NCBI GenBank assembly: GCA_022606425.2
Contig: JAHDVF020000933.1
Location: forward strand, 62,001 to 126,000
DNA: 64,000 nucleotides
Origin: Lepidostoma basale
Taxonomy: Eukaryota; Arthropoda; Insecta; Trichoptera; Lepidostomatidae
Reading direction: 5' to 3'
Shown: in pieces, positions 41,262 through 51,395 of the stretch
Layout: the number at the start of each line of letters is the position of its first letter
How positions within the stretch are numbered: the stretch's first letter is position 1
Made by a program: the position numbers and the translations under genes
The notes under the pieces: model-generated
Database searches by the model: none
What the model saw: the letters and a program-made list of their open reading frames with translations, nothing else
Told to the model about the DNA's origin: nothing

Positions 41262-42095
41262 GTCAGGAAATAAAAGTGTAGCAGTCCGTTATCCTATCCC
41301 TTCGGGGAGACGGCGTAGTGGTAATTTTATTAGCTGCGCGGTGCGAATGACAGTGTTATGAACAAAATAATGAAAGGATCATTAAGATGGTTTGGACACA
41401 TAGATAAAATTAATGCAGAGAGGATGGAAAAAAGTATGTATACCTATATTAATGATGTAAACGGAACTAGAAATAGAGGAACACCGAGAAAAACGCGGCA
41501 CCATAGAATAAATCAAATATTGAATGTCGGCCACATGAGGAGTCGGAGAAATCGACGTGCGTGCATGACACGATGTATGAATGTTGGGGAAATGAGAGAT
41601 GTCTGTCAGGAAATAAAACTGTGGCAGTCCATTCTTTCTGCCTACCTTATTTCTAAGGTATTTATCATATTTTCATCCTTCTTGGCAGTGCACAATGGTG
41701 TTCTTGTAACGACCCTCATGTATGAAAGGGAAGCATAGAGCAAAAAAATGATAAAAAAAGGATAAATGAAGTAGAAATGAGATCTCTAAGACAAATATGA
41801 GGAAAATCTATGAGTGTCGAATGAAAATATAAGATGTGAATGCAGTGCGAATGAAAAATTATGAATAAAATAATCATTAAGATGGTTTGGACAAGTAGAA
41901 ATAATTAATGAAAAAAGAACGAAAAAAAAGTAAATGTTAACGATGTAAATGGAACTAGAAATAGAGGAATGTCGGCCACGTGAGGAGTTGGAGAAATCGA
42001 TGTGCGTGTATGACACGATGTATGAATATTGAGGAATCGAAAGAAACATCTCAGGAAAGAAAAGTGTGGCAATTTATTCTTTTATCAGCTATCTT
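41262..42095 (+). mobile_element. RTE-A, three collapsed fragments
   Basis: 41262-41320 is a 3' tip directly after the pogo element; 41339-41670 is a GSLRWFGHID to CMTRCMNV segment; 41690-42095 repeats from the HNGVLVTTLMYEREA part. Many small deletions in the third piece. The pogo element may have landed in this cluster. Confidence 0.78.
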
Positions 42096-42300
42096 AGTTT
42101 GTTAGAGATTATATAGAGTTTTACATCATTGTTCAAAAATAATAAATAAGTAACTAATAATCATCACGCCGTTTTCCCGAAGAGACGTGCGTGCATAACA
42201 CGATGTATAAATGTTGAGGAAGCGATAGAAGTATGTCAGGAATGATAAGCTTTGTGGTCTCTTATTTCTGCCTAAAGGCAGGGAGAGACGGCTTCACTCT
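42096..42300. mobile_element. M1 scrap and RTE-A scrap
   Basis: 42108-42145 has GAGTTTTACATCATTGTTCA (M1). 42160-42290 mixes a minus-strand RTE-A tip with a plus-strand RACITRCINVEEAIEV segment. Confidence 0.6.
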
Positions 42301-42319
42301 CGTACATAAGACATTGGCA

Positions 42320-43080
42320 CTCTCTCTCTCTCTGGTTTCAATCCTGGGATTGGTTTGCAGCAATTTTCTCTATTCTTCTCTTCCATTCTTCCCTGTCTGG
42401 TGCGGCTCTTTTGAAATCTGCATATGATGAGCAGCGCACATCCACCAACAGGTCCTCCAGGTATTCTTGGCGTGGGCATGCAAGAGGCCTTCTTGACGTA
42501 TTACATGGCCGATCCATCTTGCACGCCTTTCGGACAAGGTCCTGAGCAGGTGCCTTCCTCCTTCGATTCTTTGGAAAACCTCCTCATTTGTAATGTGGTC
42601 TCTCCAGGAAATTCCTAATAGGCTTCTATAGGACCACATCTCAAAAGCCTCTAGTCTCCGTTTATTTCTTTCGGATAGGCACCATGTCTCGCAACCGTAC
42701 ATCAAGATACTCCATACATATGTTTTTTTTTTTTACTAATTTAAGGTGTGCTTTATATAATATTTACTTCTGATTTTATTTCATAATAAAGAGATGTGAG
42801 GCCGCGCGGGAGATATATAAGGTTAAAAGAATAGATTAAATGTGGTCTGTCACCCTTTTGGATTGATGACAAGAAAAGGCTAAATGAAATTAACGTAAGT
42901 CCCGGATGGACAAGGAACAGGCCTAGATAGTGCAGCGAGACTGACGAAAGGGCGTCGCTGCGTCCTATAACAGTCTCGGGTGGTGGTGGGAACCTTATAT
43001 ACTCCATACATAGGTATTGATGAGGAGTATTCTCAGCTTTAGGTCTATATTATTCGATTCTATTATTTGACACTAGAATT
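42320..43080 (-). mobile_element. RTE-C 3' region split by S2
   Basis: Minus frame 42370-42705: MYGCETWCLSERNKRRLEAF, SWRDHITNEEVFQR and HLLRTLSERRARWIGHVIRQ. It continues beyond the S2 insert at 43013-43080. The terminal part shows EYLEDLLVDVRCSSYADF with shifts. Matches 49330-49790 on the other strand. Confidence 0.88.
42721..42998 (-). mobile_element. S2 short retroposon with poly(A)
   Basis: 278-bp insert in RTE-C with 14-bp target duplications ATACTCCATACATA (42707-42720 and 42999-43012). Read on the minus strand it ends in twelve A residues. Body words as at 34734. It is longer at the 3' side than the other copies. Confidence 0.82.
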
Positions 43081-43267
43081 ACACTATGTACTTATGTACT
43101 GCCACCTTTGCTTCAGCGGATATATTTCTATTAGCAGTGATGAGTTTGAAAAAATTCGTCGAAGATTTTTTGTTGAACGCAAAACTTAAAAGTTCTGATT
43201 CAATAGAAATTTTTTAAACATCTTTCGCACACGTGAATGCGATTTAACCTATCACACAAATGTTTTC
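43081..43267. other. No recognised feature
   Basis: AT-rich spacer. Confidence 0.45.
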
Positions 43268-43376
43268 TGGGTCCCCATTGTTGCGTCTCCCCTCCTCCAC
43301 CGGGACGCGAACCCACCGCCCCGGGGCTAACAACGGTTTCACATTAACCACTGGGCCACGCCGGCTTTATTTGTAC
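43268..43376 (-). mobile_element. S3 tRNA-derived SINE head
   Basis: Minus strand: GCGTGGCCCAGTGGTTAATG (A box) and GTGGGTTCGCGTCCCGG (B box), then GGTGGAGGAGGGGAGACGC. One copy only; the tail cannot be seen. A real tRNA is unlikely because the acceptor stem does not pair. Confidence 0.6.
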
Positions 43377-43524
43377 TTGCAGAGCGTATGCCTACTGCCT
43401 GCCCAGCCACGACAAGCGATGCGGTTCGATCGGACAGAGAATATTCCAATTAATTGAATCATTTCATTACACAAAGCGTTATTTGATTTCTCTTTCGAAA
43501 TTTCATTTTTTAAATAATGCCATT

Positions 43525-43765
43525 TTTATTTATTGTTTTTTGAACAATGATGTAAAACTCCATATTAAATAATTAATACGAATGAAAAATGTTTTTCTAG
43601 AAGTTTTATTATATTGTTTTATTATATTGTGACATGTTTCGGCCTTCTCAGGCATTATCAAATGTTATGATAATGCATTTGATAATGCCTAAAAAAGGCG
43701 AAACATGTCATAATATAATAAAACTTCTAGAAAAACATAAGTTTTTTCATTCGTATTAATGACAT
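43525..43765. repeat. M1 foldback, complete copy
   Basis: Outer arms GAATGAAAAA.. with TTTTCTAGAAGTTTTATTAT and complement; inner arms ACATGTTTCGGCCTTCTCAGG and GCCTAAAAAAGGCGAAACATG. Outer end CGTATTAATT. The centre resembles a hammerhead in which CUGANGA is TTGATAA. Confidence 0.85.
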
Positions 43766-43921
43766 TTTTGTTTGGGCATTTCGTGGGTATTCTGCAAAAA
43801 AGCACTAAGTCAATATTACTTCTTCGGAGATAATTGAAGTTCAAATTTTGTAAGGATATAACTTATTTTTTTATACTAAACATTACTAAGCCCATTTGAA
43901 TAAAATAATAAATGGTAATGG

Positions 43922-44655
43922 CTTCTTCTTCTTCACTTTTGGTAGACTCGGGAGTCTGTTATTTCAGGCGGGTCCTCTTGAGACGCTGAACTCCAGCTTT
44001 CTCTCCACCGTTTTGGAGGTCTTCCTGGTCGGCCTTGTCCGTTTGGCATTTCATGGAGAGCTATGTATGTTATCCTATTTGAGCAAAGCGAATTCAATAA
44101 AGTACAGCGGAGCATAGAAGTAAGATGGGGTAGATTATATGTGGTCTGGCACCCCCTTGTTATTACCGTCTTTAAATGTAAGTCCCGGATGGACCGGAGA
44201 CAGGCCCAGGGAGTGTACGAGCGAGGCTGACAAAAGGGCGCCGCTACGCCCTATAACAGCCTCGGTTATGTGGCGGGAACTTCTATGTTCCTTTAAAAAT
44301 AAAAATAAAATCCTATTTGAGCTCATTCTTTCTACATGTTGATGCCAGTATCGCCGTTTTTGACGTCCCCATCTGACCACATCTTCGACCTCGCAGATTT
44401 CTCGGATAGCTGTATTCCTAACTCGATCACGTAGGGTCTTGCCAGCTATAGCGCGGAGTGTTTTCATCTCGGTTGTCCTGAACATGCTCTTTGTCTTGAC
44501 AGTGTCTGCCCTCGATTCAATGCCATATGTGAGGATTGGTCGCACACAGGTCTTATAAATGCGTACCTTGCTGTCAGTCCTCATGTCCTTGTTTCTCCAT
44601 ATGACATCTTTCAGGCAGCCTGCAACCGCTGCAGCCTTATCTACCTGTGATCTTA
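43922..44655 (-). mobile_element. RTE-B3 3' region split by S2
   Basis: Minus frame: CLKDVIWRNKDMRTDSKVRI, KTCVRPILTYGIESRADTVK, TLRDRVRNTAIREICEVEDV and YWHQHVERMSSNR, then S2, then ALHEMPNGQGRPGRPPKRWR and a (GAA)n tail at 43922. A matching uninterrupted site is at 51150-51200. Confidence 0.9.
44085..44309 (-). mobile_element. S2 short retroposon
   Basis: 225 bp between two copies of ATCCTATTTGAGC (44072-44084 and 44310-44322). The undisturbed B3 sequence at 51187-51199 proves the borders. One side is A-rich (AAAAATAAAAATAAA on the plus strand), which leaves the sense strand open. Confidence 0.88.
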
Positions 44656-45135
44656 CTTCTATCTATTAACTACATTTTGTTTAATATTTTAATAAATAAT
44701 AACTGAACTATCAGCATTTTTTTTTTTCAAAATAATAGTGGATTGACATGACTTAGTGCATTTTCGCTGATACATAATACCACAGGTACCTATTCAAATT
44801 TAAGTCACATTGTACCTACTATAGTCACTTTGTGAGAAATGTTAAATTAAAAAAGTTATGCAATAATTTTATTCTATGTAGAGTACCTATTACATTAGGT
44901 AAAATAATAATTAATTAGTAAAAAGAGAAAGGAAAGATAATAATAATTGCCACGTTTGCCCCTGAGTGAAGCGTGTAGACATCACTTAGTAGACATCTCC
45001 GGGATATCATGTCGCCGACCAAGAATCTCACATTTTTCAAGTCAGTACTGCTCCATAAGCTCCGCTGAATACATCCGAAATATTGTTATTGATAATTTAT
45101 CATCAAAAATTTATCCAGGGAATTTGCATTAGCAC
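44656..45135. other. No recognised feature
   Basis: AT-rich spacer, no repeat recognised. Confidence 0.45.
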
Positions 45136-45295
45136 GTCGGCCACGTGAGGAGTCAGAGAAATCGACGCGCGTGCATGACACGATGTATGAATGTTGAGGA
45201 AGCGAGAGAAATATGTCAGGAAAGAAAAGTGTGGCAGTCCATGCTTTCTGCCTACCCCTTCGAGGAGACGGCGTGATGGTTAGTTAGTTTTAGTT
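45136..45295 (+). mobile_element. RTE-A 3' end
   Basis: HVRSQRNRRACMTRCMNVEE and AYPFEETA with GGCGTGATGG TTAG. 5' truncated at the GHV codons. Confidence 0.88.
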
Positions 45296-45559
45296 TAGGA
45301 AAATTGTTCATACGTAAGTCTTGGACTAACTGAGAAAGGGTAGAATAAAGAACTTGGAGTTCTGTCTCTACTTTTGTAAGTTTGCTCACTCATGCGCAAG
45401 CGCAGTATCGAACGATGCCCTCTCAAGAAAATATAGAAGTATCTTCTCAAGATTTGGAGCTCGCAGGGGTGCCAAACCGTCGGTTCGAGGCATCACAATT
45501 TAAAAATTAATTTTGACTAATTAATTTTCCTGTAGAAGTTCATTATAAATGAACTTCTG

Positions 45560-46050
45560 GCTTCAAATTCAAATCAGTTTATTTCATTAAAAAACATAAC
45601 AAAATTACGTTTTAAGGTTAATTTTGAGAACAGGTAAAATAATAAATTGTATAAAGTATAATACCAGAAACGCATGAGAGATGGTTCGACATTAGAAAGA
45701 CAAGATACTCTCCAAAATCAAGAGTATTTGGTTCTGGCGGCCGGTAGGTAAAACAAACGACAAAAAGCCGAACATCCTCCAGCACGGCCGAGTTCTCGAA
45801 ATACCCCCTGAGTAATGAAGCTGCAGAGATTTGGTCCCAAGCATTCCCAAAAGAAATGCCGTGGAAAAGAGCCACGGATAACTACCATGCTCCCCCATGT
45901 AAAGAAACCTCAGATTTTTTTTCTGAAACATCTCCAGCATAACGGAATATCTTGCCTCGTGAGGACCTCATATCACATAACCACTATCGAGTCTGTGACT
46001 CTGAGCACATTGGGATCTCTGAAAACTCTTCCAGTCTGGCTTGTGGGTAA
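45560..46050 (-). mobile_element. LINE-N 3' region
   Basis: Minus frames: GEHGSYPWLFSTAFLLGMLG, ENSAVLEDVRLFVV and LILESILSF, preceded in plus orientation by the 3' UTR word TTCAAATCAGTTTATTTCAT. A deletion removes the AARTNLPL block. Confidence 0.8.
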
Positions 46051-46129
46051 CCTTACCTAACTTAACCAAGAAATGGGGCATTTTCTACAACGCCCTCGAG
46101 ACTCATTTAAATGTAGCCATATAAATTAT

Positions 46130-46535
46130 TTTCATTATAATAGTGCCGAGAAATCACGAGTGACCCAATAAGCCATGGAAAGAGGCATGTTAAGAATAAG
46201 CCTAAGAGACAGAGTCAGAAACGATACGGTGTGAAAAAAACAGAGGTCACTGACATCATCCACCGGGTGGCGACTCTAAAATGGCAATGGGCAGGTCACG
46301 TAGCCAGAAGCTCAGATGAAAAGTAGACAAGAAGACTGCTGACTTGGAGACTGTGGACGCAAAGAGAAGTGCAGGGCGACCGCAACTACGGTAGAAGGAT
46401 GATCTGAACAGACACGTCGGAATAACCTGGATGCAGTCTGCACAGGACAGAGTGACATAGAAGCTAAAGGAGGAGGCCTTTGTCCAGGAGTGGATGGGAA
46501 TGGGCTCAGAAAGAAGAAGAGAAGGGAAAATAACC
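46130..46535 (+). mobile_element. RTE-G 3' region
   Basis: AMERGMLRISLRDRVRNDTV, ATLKWQWAGHVARSSDEK, a KDDLNRHVGITWMQSAQD block and FVQEWMGMGSERRRE. Frameshifts near 46230 and 46325. Confidence 0.82.
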
Positions 46536-46596
46536 AATGAAAATGATTTCTATGTGATTTATAAGCTAAACCCCAAATAAATGGAAAATAGTTAAA

Positions 46597-46915
46597 AAGC
46601 GAATGATGGTGTCATGAACAAAATAATGAAAGGATCATTAAGATGGTTTGGACATATGGAAAGAAAGAATAGTAAAAAAATTATATGTTAATGATGTAAA
46701 TGGAACCAGCAATAGAGGAAGACCGAGGAAAACGTGGCACAATCAAATAAATCAAATATTGAATGTCGGCCATGTGAGGAGTCAGAGAAATCGACGCGCG
46801 TGCATGACACGATATATGAATGTTAAGAAAGCGAGAGAAATATGTCAGGAAAGAAAAGTGTGGCAGTCCATTATTTCTGCCTACCCCTTCGGGGAGACGG
46901 CGTGATGGTTAGTTA
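46597..46915 (+). mobile_element. RTE-A 3' end
   Basis: VNDVNGTSNRGRPRKTWHNQ to SAYPFGETA and GGCGTGATGGTTAG. Short deletion at ERMNEERM, as in the copy at 31390, which suggests a shared sub-lineage. Confidence 0.9.
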
Positions 46916-47287
46916 GCTTACTTAAAAAGGGAAAAAAAATGTATGTTTGTAATTTTTCAATGTTGTGTATCCCTGAATGGTATATCTACATCTGTATAGC
47001 ACAGGCTGTTATGATGTAGGGTAGAAATAAACCTTACTCTGCGCCCCGGGGGTTGCATTAAATATTCGATTCCGATTCATATCGGGGACGTTTATGTCTC
47101 CTTGGCAACTCCTGTCCCCTGTCTGCTCCTTACTAGGAATGGTTCTAATAGTAATAATCGTCACTAGTGATGTTCAGAAATAAATAACTGTCGGTAAAAA
47201 ATACTTTCTAAACAAAAAATCGTAATATGTAAAAAAAATTCGCCAAAAAAAAAAAAAAAAAATTATGAATGTTCTTTCCTAACATAC
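46916..47287. other. No recognised feature
   Basis: Mixed composition, no frame or repeat placed; 47288-47316 is a 29-bp RTE-A scrap just before RTE-E. Confidence 0.4.
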
Positions 47288-47316
47288 TTTCACGTGAGGA
47301 GTCGGAGAAATTGACG

Positions 47317-48600
47317 TGAACTTAAAAACAGAATGGAACACTTTACAGAAAACATCATCGGAGAGTACCAGGCTGGGTTCAGGAGGAACAGATCAACAAG
47401 TGATCAATTGTTCACAGCAAGGCAGATCCTAGCAAAATGCTGGGAATTTGACGTCGATGTATATCAGCTGTTCATTGACTTCAAACAGGCTTATGATAGT
47501 ATCAGTAGAGAGAAACTGTATGATGTACTCTTGAACTTCAAAATCCCTACGAAGTTAGTAAGACTGGTAAAAGCAACCATGGATAATACAAAATGTAGAG
47601 TCAAGATAGGAGGAGAGCTCACAGATGAATTCATGGTATCACAGGGCCTCAAACAAGGTGATGGTTTAGCCCCAACACTTTTTAACCTGAGTTTGGAATA
47701 TGCCATAAGGAAAACTTACCACCTTAACACGAATCCCAACACATACTTTCATAGCAGCCAGATCATAGGATATGCAGACGACCTTAACATTGTAGGAAGA
47801 TCCCTAGCAGCCATACACGAAGTATTTGAGCCTTTAGAGACAGCAGCCAAGGAGGTGGGTTTAGAGATAAACGAAGAAAAGACACAAATAATGAAACAAA
47901 CCAGGAATGCAACCCATAACTCAAGGCGAACCATCAGATTCAAGGACAGATACAACTTTAAGATGGTGGAGGACTTCACTTACCTGGGCTCGTCTATAAC
48001 AAAAGAAAACGAAGATCACAAGGAAATCGAAAGAAGAATCATAATTGGTAACAAAACATTCTTCTCTCTACTACCAGCACTCAAATCAAGAAACGTACAC
48101 TGGAAAACCAAAATCACCCTGTATAAAACAATCATCCGAACAGTAGTGACCTATGGGTGTGAGGCGTGGACAATGACAGCGAAATCTGCAGAGCGACTGG
48201 ATACTTTTGAGAGAAGGGTGCTGCGCAGAATTCTGGGGCCTGTGAATGACGGTGAAGGCTGGAGAGTGCGGCATAATGACGAGCTGTACAATATTTACAA
48301 AGCTCCCAGTCTCTCCACACAGGTCAGACTGAATAGACTGAGATGGGCCGGTCACGTGCAGAGGATGCCGTCATCGCGAACCCCAAAAAGATTGCTGGAG
48401 TGGCACCCAGGTGGTAGAAGACCAATTGGACGACCAACGCTGCGATGGGAGGATGAAGTTGGGAGAGATGGAACAAGATTGTTAAGAGTGTCAGATTGGA
48501 GGGTCGAAGCGGAGGACAGGAGGAGTTGGAGGCGAATAATACTGGAGGCTAAGGCTCGATATGGGCTGTAGGGCCATCGAAGAAAGAAGAAGAAGAATAA
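47317..48600 (+). mobile_element. RTE-E LINE, 5'-truncated, open reading frame
   Basis: Runs from the RT fingers to the 3' end and ends in (GAAGAA)n at about 48580-48600. The 5' border is abrupt (LKNRM joined to RTE-A scrap). APE-type endonuclease and upstream RT are missing, as usual for 5'-truncated LINE insertions. Confidence 0.9.
47333..48571 (+). CDS. RTE-type reverse transcriptase, C-terminal two thirds (412 codons, uninterrupted)
   Basis: RNA-templated DNA synthesis during retrotransposition. Motif A FIDFKQAYDS (about residues 46-55), motif B GLKQGDGLAPTLFNLSLE (about 106-123), motif C IGYADDLNIV (about 145-154; Tyr-Ala-Asp-Asp active site), motif E FTYLGSSI (about 218-225). Post-RT region has VVTYGCEAWTM, VLRRILGPV, RWAGHVQRM and GRPTLRWEDEV. 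No in-frame stop. The annotated ATG is internal to the ancestral frame. Not expected to be autonomous without the endonuclease. Confidence 0.9.
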   Translation: MEHFTENIIGEYQAGFRRNRSTSDQLFTARQILAKCWEFDVDVYQLFIDFKQAYDSISREKLYDVLLNFKIPTKLVRLVKATMDNTKCRVKIGGELTDEFMVSQGLKQGDGLAPTLFNLSLEYAIRKTYHLNTNPNTYFHSSQIIGYADDLNIVGRSLAAIHEVFEPLETAAKEVGLEINEEKTQIMKQTRNATHNSRRTIRFKDRYNFKMVEDFTYLGSSITKENEDHKEIERRIIIGNKTFFSLLPALKSRNVHWKTKITLYKTIIRTVVTYGCEAWTMTAKSAERLDTFERRVLRRILGPVNDGEGWRVRHNDELYNIYKAPSLSTQVRLNRLRWAGHVQRMPSSRTPKRLLEWHPGGRRPIGRPTLRWEDEVGRDGTRLLRVSDWRVEAEDRRSWRRIILEAKARYGL

Positions 48601-48858
48601 GAAGTTCTGAAATAAGAATGATCTGCAATGAAGAAAATGTCGTGCGATGGGAAAGACTGAGAAGACGCTACTGGATAGAACACGTGGAAAGAACGTGTTC
48701 TGAAAGAGTGATACATATAGCTACAAATAAAGTACCAACAGGAAATCGACCTACAGGAAGACCACTTAAAAGATGGCGAGACAGTTGGACAGCTGCATCC
48801 CAGGAACAGGTTCTGGGAAATAACAAGACACAGTCCTAAATAATGCAGAAGAAGAAGA
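48590..48858 (+). mobile_element. RTE-B3 3' end
   Basis: RRRIRSSEIRMICNEENVVR, RRRYWIEHVERTCSERVI and GRPLKRWRDSWTAASQEQ, stop, then GCAGAAGAAGAAGAAG. Starts exactly at the (GAA)n tail of RTE-E. Confidence 0.9.
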
Positions 48859-48859
48859 A

Positions 48860-49318
48860 GAATAAGATAATATTTATAACACCACCATTAAGCCAGTGGT
48901 GACATATGGTTCTGAGTCTGAGAATAAAATAGAGTTTGAGAATAGAATACTTAGAATGATCCTGGAACCTAGACCCGGTGTTGCAGCGGGAACTTGGAGG
49001 CAAAGGACCAACCAAGAGATCCGTACGATGACCCAGCAGCCCCTTAGCGAGCACCGTGAGAGCCAGTTGCCTAGCATGGATTGGGCACGTATGTCGAGCC
49101 GAAGAGACCAGAGCAGACCCTGTACGCGTCTAGACCGACTGGAGTAAGACCTCTAGGAAGGCCTAGACAGCGCCTAAATGACAATGTTCTGGCTGACCTG
49201 GCTAGGTTGGGTGAATCGAACTGCTGGGAGCAAAAGACGCAAGATCGAGGAGCTTGGCGAAAAATCATCAAGGAGGCGAAAACTTTTCAAGAGTTGTATG
49301 GCCATAGGAAGTAAGATG
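48860..49318 (+). mobile_element. RTE-H 3' end
   Basis: KPVVTYGSESENKIEFENRI, PRPGVAAGTWRQRTNQEI, then shifted frames with GRPRQRLNDNVLADLARLGE, TQDRGAWRKIIKEAKTF and a stop. The only copy in the window. Starts at the (GAA)n tail of B3. Confidence 0.8.
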
Positions 49319-49329
49319 TACGGCTGCTA

Positions 49330-49790
49330 TGGTGCCTATCCGAAAGAGATAAACGGAGACTAGAGGCTTTTGAGATGTGGTCCTATAGAAGACTATTTTT
49401 AAGGAATTTTTACTAAGGAATTTCCTGGAGAGACCTCATTATAAATGAGGAGGTTCTCCAAAGAATCGAAGGCGGAAGGCACTTGCTCAGGACCTTGTCC
49501 GAAAGGCGTGCAAGATGGATCGGCCATGTAATACGACAAGAAGGCCTCTTGCATGTCAAAATGGAGGTTTTGACCGAGGGGACAAACTCTAGGGGACGCC
49601 CACGACGAGAGTACCTGGAGGACCTGTTGGTGGACGTGCGCTGCTCATCATATGCAGATTTCAAAAGAGCCGCACAAGACAGGGAAGAATGGAAGAGAAG
49701 AATAAAGGAAATTGCTGCAAACCAATCCCAGGATTGAAACCAGAGAGAGAGAGGAAGTAAGTGAGTAAGTAAGAAGAAGAAGAATAAGAA
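49330..49790 (+). mobile_element. RTE-C 3' end
   Basis: RLEAFEMWSYRR, then MLRTLSERRARWIGHVIRQE, a SRGRPRREYLEDLLVDVRCS block and EEWKRRIKEIAANQSQD, stop, then AAGAAGAAGAAGAATAAG. The 84-codon terminal frame is intact. Confidence 0.9.
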
Positions 49791-50299
49791 GTTGTCAAAA
49801 TTAACAACCGGTCCCAACCGATTCGATTAAGAACATCTCTATCCGTAATACTAAGCATCTTTTATGATATGTTGTCTTAGATGTACCTATGCTAAATATA
49901 GTGTATGAATAAGATTTTAAATTGGATAAGCTTCTAATGGTGTACCCCAGTCGTAAATTGTTATTTTCTAAGCTTCCAAAGATGAAAGATGAGATAAAAG
50001 TATTTACAGATATTAGCTTACTGATATATTTTACTTTTAACATATAAACACAAGTTTTTTCTAATTATTTGACTTGATTCTTCTCGGCTTGTTTCGAAAG
50101 CTTTATAAGATTATTTTTTTTGTATGAATAAATGATGTAAAACTTAAATATTATAGTAATAGGCCATTGTTTTGGCCGAAACACTATAATACTTCAACAT
50201 TGTAAACTGTTAAATTAAAAAACTTTGTTTTATGTATCACAATTGTATTTTTGTTTTTCGCGACAGCTGTTTTGTCAAACAATGTTGACATCATCAGGT
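49791..50299. other. Unassigned; two weak ribozyme-like scraps
   Basis: AT-rich. 50085-50110 (complement GAAACAAG) and 50175-50210 (GGCC stem, GAAACAC) are weak relatives of the foldback centres. Confidence 0.35.
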
Positions 50300-50580
50300 G
50301 TTACAATAATATATCAACTGTCAAACCTTTATGTGTATTTGTTTTTATGTCAATTTGAATAATTTCATTGATATAATTTTATAAGTTCTTGCTGGAGTTG
50401 AGTTAGGTACCCTATTATTTTAATTAAAAGAACGGTTAGTTACATACGTTAGAGAACATATTAAAGGTGGATAATATAAAAATAAAAAATAATAATAATA
50501 ATCACAATAATAATAAAAACATAATCATAATAATAATAAAAACAGTAAATAGAAGGAACAATTACACATAATATAGAGTC
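50300..50580 (+). repeat. R3 fragment followed by ATA microsatellite
   Basis: ATTTGAATAATTTC, AAGTTCTTGCTGG, AAAGAACGGT and a GAACATATTAAAGGTGG end match R3; 50485-50560 is an (AAT/ATA) run. Confidence 0.6.
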
Positions 50581-50639
50581 AAAAACGATGAATCATAATA
50601 AATTTAAGAAGATAAACATTATAGGGAAGCAGATTCAGA

Positions 50640-50738
50640 TTCACATTATAAGGAAGCTCTCCCCACCGATATCACCAGAGGCAGGATGGTTCTGCATGCT
50701 GCCAGATAAAACAGTCTGTGCTGACGTTGTCGAAATGA
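50640..50738 (-). mobile_element. LINE-N scrap
   Basis: Complement of SLPTDITRGRM and the AARTN-like block; about 100 bp. Confidence 0.6.
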
Positions 50739-50739
50739 A

Positions 50740-51000
50740 ACGATAAGGTCTGTCTGTAGTGTTGAGGACATAGTAAGATGGCGAAGAAGCAGAAGACGCT
50801 TTTGGAGAGACCACGTTGACCGCATGGAGAATACAAGAATTGCAAAAATTGTTAAAGATAAAAATCCAAGCAGCAAGAGATTACCAGGAAGGCCGCCAAA
50901 AAGATGGAGAGATGGCTGGATATCATCATCCCAGGTTAGCCCATCGTCACAAACAGGTCATAGGACCTAAACTAAGAGGAAGAAGAAGAAGACTATCATA
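50740..51000 (+). mobile_element. RTE-B4 3' end
   Basis: IRSVCSVEDIVRWRRSRRRF, RDHVDRMENTRIAKIV and LPGRPPKRWRDGWISSSQ, stop, (GAA)n. A subfamily distinct from B1 to B3. Confidence 0.85.
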
Positions 51001-51300
51001 CACAGATTTTCTACACATTAGTCTAAGAGATCTCTTATTCTTCTTCACTTTTGATAGACTCAGGAGTCTGTTATTTCAGGCGGGTCCTCTTGAGACGCTG
51101 AACTCCAGCTTTTTCTGGACCGTTTCGGGGGTCTTCCTGGTCAGCGTTGTCCGTTTGGCGTTCCATAGAGAGCTATGTATGGTATCCTATTTGAGCTCAT
51201 TTTTTCTACATGTTGATGCTAGTATCGCCGTCTTTGACGTCCCCATCTGACCACATATTCGACCTCTAAGAGATCTCATTGCTACTAATTAATTAATTTC
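50998..51300 (-). mobile_element. RTE-A scrap split by RTE-B3
   Basis: The DRVS/RRM complement (CTATCATACACAGATTTTC, TCTAAGAGATCTC) at 50998-51036 resumes at 51254-51300. TCTAAGAGATCTC is present twice, at about 51023-51035 and 51266-51278, which marks a target duplication. Confidence 0.78.
51037..51265 (-). mobile_element. RTE-B3 3' end, nested
   Basis: Complement of EVEYVVRWGRQRRRYW.. and the KRYHT-type middle; tail TTATTCTTCTTC at its low end. Contains the uninterrupted site GTATCCTATTTGAGCTC that matches the S2 insertion point at 44072. Confidence 0.85.
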
Positions 51301-51317
51301 ATAAATCTTCATTTTAG

Positions 51318-51395
51318 AAAAAAACTAACTAACTAACCATCACGCCGTCTCCCCGAAAGGGTAGGCAGAATGAATGGACTGTCACACTTTAACCG
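51318..51395 (-). mobile_element. RTE-A 3' tip
   Basis: (TAAC)n, CATCACGCCGTCTCCCCG, then joined to R3 at TGTCACACTTTAACCGATG. Confidence 0.8.
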
